DNA of 5,349 bases from Desulfatirhabdium sp040755275 (lineage in GTDB: Bacteria; Desulfobacterota; Desulfobacteria; Desulfobacterales; Desulfatirhabdiaceae). The position numbers were made by a program, and so were the translations under genes. Below are positions 1-4,816 of this stretch, piece after piece. The stretch is taken from positions 1-5,349 of the forward strand of contig JBFMBE010000208.1 in the NCBI GenBank assembly GCA_040755275.1, written 5' to 3'. The notes beneath the pieces are model-generated. The model searched no databases, was not told the origin of the DNA, and worked only from the letters and a program-made list of their open reading frames with translations. The number at the start of each line of letters is the position of its first letter. The first letter of the stretch is position 1.

Positions 1-14
1 CCAAGTTTGGCTAT

Positions 15-51
15 CCGCCCGATCCTACGAGATCGGGCGGCTGAGTTTTTT
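15..51 (+). terminator. Hairpin plus T-run, terminator-like
   Basis: A perfect 10-bp GC-rich stem (CCGCCCGATC at 15-24, GATCGGGCGG at 31-40) encloses a 6-base loop. Five bases later comes a run of six T (46-51). This fits an intrinsic terminator for a plus-strand gene ending left of the window. The 5-base gap between stem and T-run is not ideal. Read on the minus strand the hairpin has A residues before it and no T-run after it, so it is a poor terminator for the ligase gene. The T-run also forms the edge of the 81-bp repeat copy that follows. Confidence 0.5.
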
Positions 52-127
52 CGCAGCATCGAAAAAGGTTCCCCAGTCACCCCGCGACTCGACAGAGACT
101 TCCTGACTTTTTGCGAGGCCATCATCA
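47..127 (-). repeat. 81-bp repeat, left copy (inverted relative to 1685-1765)
   Basis: Read on the minus strand, this stretch matches 1685-1765 at 77 of 81 positions by eye. It ends one base short of the stop codon of the ligase gene. It contains a half-site of the short REP-like palindrome (105-123), a spacer, and one side of a hairpin. The homology stops at base 46/47, where the right copy goes on into the second arm of a perfect hairpin and this copy runs into the terminator-like hairpin. The two copies bracket the ligase gene in opposite orientation. Confidence 0.85.
105..123 (+). repeat. REP-like half-site A
   Basis: GACTTTTTGCGAGGCCATC. This is one of five related 19-base words in the window, at 105-123, 1664-1682, 1689-1707, 1879-1897 and 4586-4604, all outside genes. 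This copy lies just downstream of the ligase stop codon, inside the 81-bp repeat. It is a half-palindrome: no mirrored partner follows it. Confidence 0.75.
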
Positions 128-128
128 T

Positions 129-1619
129 TCATCGATTCTGTAGGTCACGAAGAGATCTTTTGAGAATCTTCCCGGATGGGCTTTTGGGAAGTGCATCGAC
201 GATACGGAATTCCTTGGGTACTTTATACGGCGCCAAACAGGATTTCAGGCTGGCCTTGAGCGCCTGCGGATCGACCGTAAACCCCGGCCTTCCTACAATG
301 AAGGCCGTTACCCGCTCCCCCCATTCCGGATCCGGCAGTCCGACCACGGCGCATTCCTGGATTTCCGGCCGACCGTACAGACGATCTTCAACCTCTCGGG
401 GATAAACGTTTTCACCGCCTGTGATGATCATATCTTTCAATCGATCGACGATATACAGATAGCCATTCTCATCCAGCATGCCCAAGTCCCCGCTGCGAAA
501 CCAGTCTCCCCAGAACACGGCCTGCGTTTCTTCCGGTCGGTTGAGGTATCCCCGCATGATGTTGCGCCCCCGAATGCAAATTTCTCCGGTCTCCCCCACC
601 CCAAGTATGCGACCGTCCATATCCCGAATGTGTACTTCGACGGTGCCCACAGGCGTTCCGACGGATCCGACCACATGACGTCGATAATGGTTATAGGTGA
701 CCATGGAAGCGCTTTCGGTCATGCCGTAAGCCTCATGTATGGCAAGCCCTGTCAGCTCCATCCATTGTCGAACCATCTCGGCCGCCATGCTGGCCGCTGC
801 TGAAAAACAGTACTGCACCGCCCCGAGGGTTTCCTTCAGGGACGGTAGAGCCAGCAGCCTGGCATACACGGTCGGTACGGCAAAGAGTTTGGTGATGCGA
901 CCACGGGAAAGCATCTCCAGGATGGTTTCCATATCGAATGCGGGCATGAGTTCGATGCACCCCCCGCTGAGCAAGGTGGCATCGAGGATATGGATCTGAC
1001 CGAAGACATGGTTCAACGGAAGAAAACAGAGAGCACAGTCGGTTTCCCGCGACCGTTCGTTGAATACCACGTTTTGTATGGATGTCAGGATGTTTTCATG
1101 GCTGAGGACGGCCCCTTTCGGAATACCCGTGGTTCCCCCCGTAAAGAGAATCGCACAGGCATCGTCCCGATCCCGATCAACGACACCAAACGAATCGGAG
1201 CCTGCAGCAAGTAAATGGGAAACATCTAGGTCTCCGTCGGGACAGACGATGCGCTCCAGAACGCCGGAGGTTTGGAGGTCTTGGAGTTCGCTCAAATGCT
1301 CAGGCGAAGTGAAGATCATCCGGGGTTTGGCCTCGAGGATAAGCTGTCTGAGTTCGGCCCCCCGGGCGGCATTCGGGAAAGTGGCTGCAACCGCGCCCGC
1401 TTTCAGAATGCCGAAGTATGAAACCACCCATTGGATCGAATTGGGTGCGCAAATGCCAACCGGTTCCCCCGGTTGAATTCCCAGATGGACCAGAGCAGAG
1501 GCGATTCGGCTGCTTTGAGCATCCAATTCCGGATACGTGATATGGGTATCCTGTTCAACGAGTGCCGGCCGATTGCCGAAACACGATACGGCTTGTTTCA
1601 GGATGAGCGCAAGATTCAT
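129..1619 (-). CDS. AMP-forming acyl-CoA synthetase (class I adenylate-forming ligase)
   Basis: This complete 496-residue cytoplasmic enzyme should activate a carboxylic acid with ATP to an acyl-adenylate and then to its CoA thioester. The family signatures appear in order. The phosphate-binding loop FTGGTTGIPKG is at residues 159-169, and the AYGMTES motif is at about 297-303. SGD is at 376-378; its Asp378 should bind the ribose. The hinge DRLKD starts at Asp392 and leads into GGENVYPREVE. PKSPSGK ends in the catalytic Lys484. The length is normal for the family and nothing essential is missing. An in-frame TAA two codons upstream of the ATG rules out an earlier start. GGATGG a few bases upstream is only a modest ribosome site. 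The acyl or aryl substrate cannot be assigned from motifs. The gene is divergent from the FadR-type regulator, which is a natural candidate to control it. It is bracketed by inverted 81-bp repeats. Confidence 0.95.
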   Translation of the reverse strand: MNLALILKQAVSCFGNRPALVEQDTHITYPELDAQSSRIASALVHLGIQPGEPVGICAPNSIQWVVSYFGILKAGAVAATFPNAARGAELRQLILEAKPRMIFTSPEHLSELQDLQTSGVLERIVCPDGDLDVSHLLAAGSDSFGVVDRDRDDACAILFTGGTTGIPKGAVLSHENILTSIQNVVFNERSRETDCALCFLPLNHVFGQIHILDATLLSGGCIELMPAFDMETILEMLSRGRITKLFAVPTVYARLLALPSLKETLGAVQYCFSAAASMAAEMVRQWMELTGLAIHEAYGMTESASMVTYNHYRRHVVGSVGTPVGTVEVHIRDMDGRILGVGETGEICIRGRNIMRGYLNRPEETQAVFWGDWFRSGDLGMLDENGYLYIVDRLKDMIITGGENVYPREVEDRLYGRPEIQECAVVGLPDPEWGERVTAFIVGRPGFTVDPQALKASLKSCLAPYKVPKEFRIVDALPKSPSGKILKRSLRDLQNR

Positions 1620-1643
1620 GGGTTACCATCCAACTATGGATTC

Positions 1644-1657
1644 TTTCTGCACAGAAA
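1644..1657. promoter_or_regulatory. Small inverted repeat upstream of the ligase
   Basis: TTTCTG-CA-CAGAAA is a perfect 6+6 inverted repeat lying 25-38 bases upstream of the ligase start codon. It could be an operator half-pair or simply a small leader hairpin. I could not place a convincing sigma-70 promoter for the ligase beside it; CATAGT near 1630 is only a 4/6 match to a -10 box, with no good -35. Confidence 0.25.
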
Positions 1658-1660
1658 CGC

Positions 1661-1710
1661 CCTGACTCGTCGCGAGTCCATCATTGATGATGGCCCCGCA
1701 AATAGTCAGG
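1661..1710. repeat. REP-like palindrome, half-sites B and C
   Basis: Two half-sites face each other around a 2-base centre. The left arm is 1661-1684 and the right arm 1687-1710, and 19 of 24 positions pair. The right half (GATGGCCCCGCAAATAGTC, 1689-1707) is close to the other copies, while the left half (GACTCGTCGCGAGTCCATC, 1664-1682) has drifted. The left half also holds a short perfect hairpin (GACTCG-TCG-CGAGTC). This is the only place in the window where both halves of the element are present, which suggests that the full unit is a palindrome and the other copies are halves. Confidence 0.7.
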
Positions 1711-1765
1711 AAGTCTCTGTCGAGTCGCGGGGTGGCTGGGGAACCTTTTTCGCTGCTGCGAAAAA
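1685..1765 (+). repeat. 81-bp repeat, right copy
   Basis: Inverted partner of 47-127, with 4 mismatches over 81 bases by eye. It starts inside the REP-like palindrome and runs through a GC-rich spacer into the long hairpin. Beyond 1765 this copy continues into the second hairpin arm, whereas the left copy diverges. No transposase reading frame lies between the copies; the only gene there is the acyl-CoA ligase. Confidence 0.85.
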
Positions 1766-1779
1766 GGTTCCCCAGCCAC
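1732..1779. repeat. Perfect 21-bp stem hairpin beside the assembly gap
   Basis: Arms 1732-1752 and 1759-1779 are exact reverse complements around the loop CTGCTG. The right arm ends on the last known base before the N-run, so the stem may be longer than can be seen. There is no T-run on either visible side, and it is not a standard terminator. The left copy of the repeat has only the first arm and a short part of the second. A foldback of this strength can stall sequencing and may be why the gap exists; it could also be an inverted-read assembly artefact. Confidence 0.8.
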
Positions 1780-1789
1780 NNNNNNNNNN
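1780..1789. other. Assembly gap (10 N)
   Basis: Ten undetermined bases. The run sits between a perfect hairpin and a G8 tract, both difficult for sequencing and assembly. The true missing length is unknown, because a fixed 10-N filler is a common scaffolding convention. Features on its two sides may not be adjacent in the genome. Confidence 0.98.
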
Positions 1790-1841
1790 GGGGGGGGTTT
1801 TCGTCTCTGCCTCCCCACACCCCCCCCCCCCCCCCCACCCC
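1790..1841. repeat. G8 and C17 homopolymer zone
   Basis: Eight G (1790-1797) directly follow the gap, and 17 consecutive C (1820-1836), then A and CCCC, follow after a short C-rich stretch. Nothing else in the window has this composition. A tract of this length could be slippage-prone in vivo, or its length could be a sequencing error next to a gap. It lies about 100 bases upstream of the regulator's -35 box. Confidence 0.7.
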
Positions 1842-1878
1842 GCTCATGCCCGGCATTCTCGAAAAGCACGGGAAAAGC

Positions 1879-1914
1879 GACTTTTTGCGGGAACATCATC
1901 GATAAATGATGTTC
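1879..1914 (+). repeat. REP-like half-site D with its own hairpin
   Basis: GACTTTTTGCGGGAACATC (1879-1897) is a good copy of the shared half-site, with AA replacing GC near the end. It is followed by a mirrored GAACATCAT / ATGATGTTC stem (1891-1899 with 1906-1914, 6-base loop). In the stem the two bases that differ from the other copies have matching changes on the opposite arm, so this hairpin has stayed paired. The mirror breaks off after 1914, so only part of the full palindrome is present. It lies upstream of the regulator promoter. Confidence 0.7.
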
Positions 1915-1938
1915 ATTCAATCAGTGAGTTTTTTTTAC

Positions 1939-1968
1939 TTGACGGATCCATATATAGTTTGGTCTAAT
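1939..1968 (+). promoter_or_regulatory. Sigma-70-like promoter of the regulator gene
   Basis: TTGACG (1939-1944, 5/6 to consensus) and TCTAAT (1963-1968, 5/6) are separated by 18 bases, with an AT-rich spacer and a T8 run just upstream. Transcription would start near 1975, giving a leader of about 37 bases before the ATG at 2012. A direct repeat TAATGT (1965-1970 and 1972-1977) overlaps the -10 box and the start region and may be relevant to repression, but I see no clean compact FadR-type operator. Confidence 0.6.
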
Positions 1969-2000
1969 GTTTAATGTCAAGCCAATTTTTTCGCTTCACT

Positions 2001-2005
2001 GGAGG
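2001..2005 (+). promoter_or_regulatory. Ribosome binding site deciding the regulator start
   Basis: GGAGG sits 6 bases before the ATG at 2012. The in-frame ATG at 1967 has no such site and lies within the -10 box of the predicted promoter, upstream of the expected transcript start. Start 2012 is therefore preferred. Confidence 0.8.
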
Positions 2006-2011
2006 TCCATC

Positions 2012-2740
2012 ATGAAACATTTCAAGCCGATCAAAACGGATCGAATCTATGAAAAGGTATTGGATCAATTGAAAGGGGCGATTCTTGCCGGCCGATTCAA
2101 ACCGGGCGAAAAATTACCTTCCGAACGGGAACTTTGCGAAGAATTTCTGGTCAGCCGCGGGGTGATCCGCGAAGCGATTCGGGCGCTCGAATTGCGGGGG
2201 TTTGTTCTCATACGTCAAGGGCCTGCCGGAGGCGCTTATGTGACCGACCTGAGTTTTAACCAAGTCGGAAACGCCTTTCTCGACCTGTTCAAGACGAACA
2301 AGCTATCCATGAAGGACATCGCTCAGGTTCGAATGCACGTCGAACCGGAAGTGGCTCGTTTGGCGGCCAAGAATTTCGATCCCTCCCAGAAGGAAATGCT
2401 TCTGGAACTGGAACGGGAAGAGCATGTCGACTACATCTCGTATGAAGATCGAATCGATCGATTAACCCGCGTCCACAAGGCGTTGGCAAAGATGTGCGGA
2501 AACCCGTTTTTCGAGGCGATCGTTCGATCCATGCTCCTGTTGACTGCCGAAGTCGTTTTGAAGGTGGCATCGAACCACGATTTGCTTCATGGCCCTGGAG
2601 AACACCTCCGGATCATTCATGCCGTCGTCTCCCGGAATGAAGAAGATGCAGCCCGTGAAATGGCAGATCATTTGAGGCAGTTTTCACAGAATTTGATTGA
2701 AATGGAGAAGACGTACAGACAGCAGATCGTTCAGGAGTAG
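2012..2740 (+). CDS. GntR-family transcriptional regulator, FadR subfamily (FCD domain)
   Basis: This 242-residue DNA-binding regulator has an N-terminal winged helix at about residues 8-80, with the family motif LPSERELCEEF (35-45), recognition-helix sequence SRGVIREAIRALE and a wing ending in GGAYV. A helical FCD ligand domain follows (about 95-230). The expected three metal-site histidines of FCD domains are visible as His155 (VHKAL), His198 (GEHLR) and His220 (ADHL). The usual Asp four residues before the first His is Leu151 here, although Asp149 is nearby. FCD regulators typically bind carboxylates or acyl-CoA thioesters, which fits the divergent acyl-CoA ligase. I infer that it controls the ligase, itself and perhaps the downstream genes. 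It shares a probable transcript with the DUF3237 gene 26 bases downstream. Confidence 0.93.
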   Translation: MKHFKPIKTDRIYEKVLDQLKGAILAGRFKPGEKLPSERELCEEFLVSRGVIREAIRALELRGFVLIRQGPAGGAYVTDLSFNQVGNAFLDLFKTNKLSMKDIAQVRMHVEPEVARLAAKNFDPSQKEMLLELEREEHVDYISYEDRIDRLTRVHKALAKMCGNPFFEAIVRSMLLLTAEVVLKVASNHDLLHGPGEHLRIIHAVVSRNEEDAAREMADHLRQFSQNLIEMEKTYRQQIVQE

Positions 2741-2766
2741 GAAAACACCCAACAGGAGGGATTTGC

Positions 2767-3252
2767 ATGGAAAACCATTCGGATGTGCCCGTGGCATCGA
2801 TGCCAGCGCTTCGACTGCTCTACTCGTCCCAAATCGAGGTCGGTCCAGCATTGGTGATCGGCAATACCCCGGCAGGCTTTCGACGGGTGATCCCGATCCT
2901 TGGAGGTCGTTTCTCCGGCCCCCGCATTCGAGGACGCGTCCTACCAGGCGGTGCCGACTGGCAGATCGTCCGATTGGATGGAACGCTCGAGGTTGAAGCC
3001 CGCTATACCCTGGAGACGGAACAGGGGCAGCTCATCTATGTAACCAATCGCGGACTCCGGCACGGCCCTCCGGAAATCATCGAACGACTCTCCGCCGGAA
3101 TGGAAGTTTCACCGGATCTCTACTATTTCCGAACGACTCCGATCCTCGAGGCCGGAGATCCGTCACTGGCCTGGTTAAATGCCATCGTTGCCGTGGCATC
3201 CGGAGAACGTCATCCGGCCCACGTCGTGATTACGGTATATGAAGTCATGTAG
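2767..3252 (+). CDS. DUF3237 (UPF0311) family protein
   Basis: This 161-residue protein has no signal peptide and no membrane segment, so it is probably cytoplasmic. The family pattern is recognisable along its length: a glycine-rich GGRFSGPRIRGRVLPGG at 46-62, ADWQ, LDGTLEVEARYTLET at 70-84, YVTNRGLRHGP at 91-101, YYFRTTP at 119-125, then GDPSLAWLN and the final VYEV. The length is typical of the family. The biochemical role is not established to my knowledge; family members often sit near catabolic genes for aromatic or organic acids, and I would not go further. AGGAGG lies 7 bases before the ATG, an excellent ribosome site. Only 26 bases separate it from the regulator stop, with no terminator between, so co-transcription is likely. 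Confidence 0.88.
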   Translation: MENHSDVPVASMPALRLLYSSQIEVGPALVIGNTPAGFRRVIPILGGRFSGPRIRGRVLPGGADWQIVRLDGTLEVEARYTLETEQGQLIYVTNRGLRHGPPEIIERLSAGMEVSPDLYYFRTTPILEAGDPSLAWLNAIVAVASGERHPAHVVITVYEVM

Positions 3253-3272
3253 CAACCCATTGGTCATCTCGT

Positions 3273-3340
3273 CTTGCGTATCGCAAGCACAGACAGTGTG
3301 GGCTGGTAGGTGATGGATCGGCAACCTCCCGAAGCCGATC
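3273..3340 (+). other. Two short hairpins in the spacer before dctP
   Basis: The 182-base spacer between the DUF3237 gene and the receptor gene holds a 6-bp stem with a 3-base loop (CTTGCG 3273-3278, CGCAAG 3282-3287) and a 7-bp stem with an 11-base loop (GATCGGC 3316-3322, GCCGATC 3334-3340). Neither is followed by a T-run, so neither is a convincing terminator. I see no good sigma-70 promoter in the spacer: TGGACA at 3341 has no -10 partner. Whether dctP is in the same transcript is undecided. Confidence 0.35.
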
Positions 3341-3434
3341 TGGACAGCAGTCTATCTTTCCGTGCGGGCAGTACCAAGGTCTTTTCAGGAAGCAACCGGC
3401 CCAAAACCCCCAATCATGAAAAAGGAGACAGACG

Positions 3435-4460
3435 ATGAGACGGAACCTGACGATCCTGGTATGGAGTTGGTTATTTTCGTTCGGCTTGGCGTGGATGCCA
3501 TGGATTCAATCTGCAACGGCAGCTCCGATCGAACTGGCCTACGCCAATTTCTTCCCGCCCATGCACGAACAAGGCAAGCTTGCCGAAGCATGGGCGAAAG
3601 AGGTCGAAGCGCGAACGAACGGAAAGGTCAAGATCACCTACTACGGTGGGGGTGGTCTGTTGAACGGACCCCAAATCTACGATGGCGTCGTGAAAGGAAT
3701 CGCCGATATCGGCATGTCGGTGTTCGGTTATAGCCGTGGCGTTTTTCCGGCTATGGAAGTCATCGATCTCCCGAATGGATATCCGGATGGCAAGACGGCG
3801 ACACGTGTCATCAATGCATTTTTCCAACAATTCAAGCCGGAAGAATTGAATCGAGTCAAGGTGTTGTATCTCCATGCCCATGGACCGGGCATCCTGCACA
3901 GCAAAAAGGAAATCAATCGCCTAGAAGACCTGAAGGGGTTAAAAATTCGTTCCTATGGCTTCAACGCTGACATGGTCACCGCTTTGGGAGCCGTTCCCGT
4001 ATCCTTGCCCATCAGCGGTGTATACGAAGCCCTTCAGAAGGGGGTCGCCGACGCCACGTTCGTCGGATCGGAAGCGCTGAAAGGTTGGAAACAAGCGGAA
4101 GTCGTCAAATATACGATCGGCTGCTATGGAATCGGCTATTCCGCCGGTCAGTATGTGATCATGAATCTGGATCGGTGGAAGTCACTGCCGAAAGAAGTCC
4201 AGAATGTCTTTGAGCAGGTCAGTACGGAATGGATTTCCAAACATGGAGATGCCTGGGATCAGAGTGACAAGGAAGGGATCGAATATAGCCTGAGCCTGGG
4301 AAACAAATTCATTCGCCTTTCCGCCGAAGAGGATGCACGATGGGTAGCCGCCGTTGAACCGGTAACCCGGGGGTATATCGAAGCCATGAACAAAAAGGGT
4401 CTTCCAGGAAAGCAGTATGTCGATTTCGTTCGAGAAGAAGTCAAAAAAGGCGTCAAATGA
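3435..4460 (+). CDS. dctP: TRAP transporter substrate-binding protein, DctP family
   Basis: This 341-residue periplasmic receptor belongs to a tripartite ATP-independent (TRAP) carboxylate transporter. A signal peptide is clear: MRRN, a hydrophobic stretch at about 5-25, and an alanine-rich cleavage region (SATAA, residues 26-30). The mature part shows family features: an N-terminal lobe with NGKVKITYYGGG (62-73), the segment YDGVVKGIADIGMS (82-95), LEDLKGLKIRSYG with the Arg172 expected to clamp the ligand carboxylate, ALQKGVADA (199-207) and VIMNLDRWKSLP (241-252). The length is typical. GGAG lies 7 bases before the ATG. The ligand is unknown; a monocarboxylate or aromatic acid would fit the ligase, but that is inference. 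No dctQ or dctM follows: the next gene is convergent after 356 bases, so the membrane partners must be elsewhere or absent. Confidence 0.93.
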   Translation: MRRNLTILVWSWLFSFGLAWMPWIQSATAAPIELAYANFFPPMHEQGKLAEAWAKEVEARTNGKVKITYYGGGGLLNGPQIYDGVVKGIADIGMSVFGYSRGVFPAMEVIDLPNGYPDGKTATRVINAFFQQFKPEELNRVKVLYLHAHGPGILHSKKEINRLEDLKGLKIRSYGFNADMVTALGAVPVSLPISGVYEALQKGVADATFVGSEALKGWKQAEVVKYTIGCYGIGYSAGQYVIMNLDRWKSLPKEVQNVFEQVSTEWISKHGDAWDQSDKEGIEYSLSLGNKFIRLSAEEDARWVAAVEPVTRGYIEAMNKKGLPGKQYVDFVREEVKKGVK

Positions 4461-4816
4461 TCTTCCTGAACGGTTTTGGGCAGGATCGATTCCGGACTTC
4501 ACCGTATCCCGACATCCGACCGGGTGGGGGCCGGATCGATCGATCCAATGGTAAGATCGGTTTAGTTCGTCAGTCGGATAGTGGTGATGGCCCCGCAAAA
4601 AGTCGCCATCCACGGAATTTCTTTCAAAGGCGGGCCTCCAGCAGGAGGGCGGGTGGTGTTTTGCAAAGCAGCGGAAACCGTTTGAAGCAGCAGTCTCAAA
4701 AGGCAACCCCGTCCCCATGCCCAGGCCCGGCAATCGACCAAATCGAGGTAGAAACGACTTGTTGAGAGACCATCCTGTTTCGTTTACATCGTTGGCCCAC
4801 CCGTAGGTGATTGCAC
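4461..4816. other. Convergent intergenic region, no gene seen
   Basis: These 356 bases lie between the ends of dctP and the hydrolase gene. They contain a perfect 14-base palindrome (GGATCGATCGATCC, 4533-4546), REP-like half-site E (4586-4604), a small CCTCC/GGAGG stem (4635-4648), and a 7-bp hairpin GTAGGTG-ATTG-CACCTAC (4803-4820) that overlaps the hydrolase stop codon. A plus-strand frame starting on the dctP stop (4457-4765) is rich in Arg, Gly, Ser and Gln, has no membrane segment to suggest a DctQ subunit, and translates the repeat. I regard it as non-coding. No T-run terminator was found for either gene. Confidence 0.7.
4586..4604 (-). repeat. REP-like half-site E
   Basis: GATGGCCCCGCAAAAAGTC on the plus strand, which is GACTTTTTGCGGGGCCATC on the minus strand. 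It differs from half-site A by one base. It is a single half without the mirrored partner. Instead, GATGGC (4586-4591) pairs with GCCATC (4605-4610) just past the element, so a stem still forms with the conserved A/T core in its loop. Confidence 0.75.

Larger units (their letters stand above)
1620..2011. other. Divergent intergenic control region with repeats and gap
   Basis: This is 392 bases without a credible gene between the divergent ligase and regulator. From left to right it holds a small inverted repeat (1644-1657), an imperfect 50-bp palindrome made of two REP-like half-sites (1661-1710) and the right 81-bp repeat copy (1685-1765). Next come a perfect long hairpin (1732-1779), 10 N (1780-1789), G8 (1790-1797) and a C17 run (1820-1836). 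A half-site with its own hairpin (1879-1914), a T8 run (1929-1936) and the regulator promoter (1939-1968) complete it. Reading frames that cross this stretch are repeat translations broken by the gap and homopolymers and look non-coding. Confidence 0.8.

Noticed and set aside
7..405. Plus-strand open frame of 132 codons across the left edge
   Set aside because: It translates the terminator hairpin, the 81-bp repeat and then the antisense of the ligase C-terminus. It has no ribosome site and no recognisable protein features.
1431..1967. Plus-strand open frame of 178 codons through the divergent region
   Set aside because: It runs antisense over the ligase start, through the repeats, the N-run and the C tract. 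The frame across the gap is arbitrary, and the proline/histidine-rich stretch is only the homopolymer.
1967..2011. Longer N-terminus for the GntR-type regulator
   Set aside because: The ATG at 1967 has no ribosome site and falls on the predicted -10 box, while the ATG at 2012 has GGAGG at ideal spacing and starts at the usual point before the winged helix.
105..4604. CRISPR array
   Set aside because: The repeated words are few, lie in both orientations and are spaced irregularly from tens of bases to kilobases, without spacer-sized intervals or cas genes.
4457..4765. Possible small dctQ-like gene overlapping the dctP stop codon
   Set aside because: The ATGA overlap is attractive, but the 102-residue product has no hydrophobic segments, whereas DctQ has four membrane helices. 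It also translates the REP-like element.
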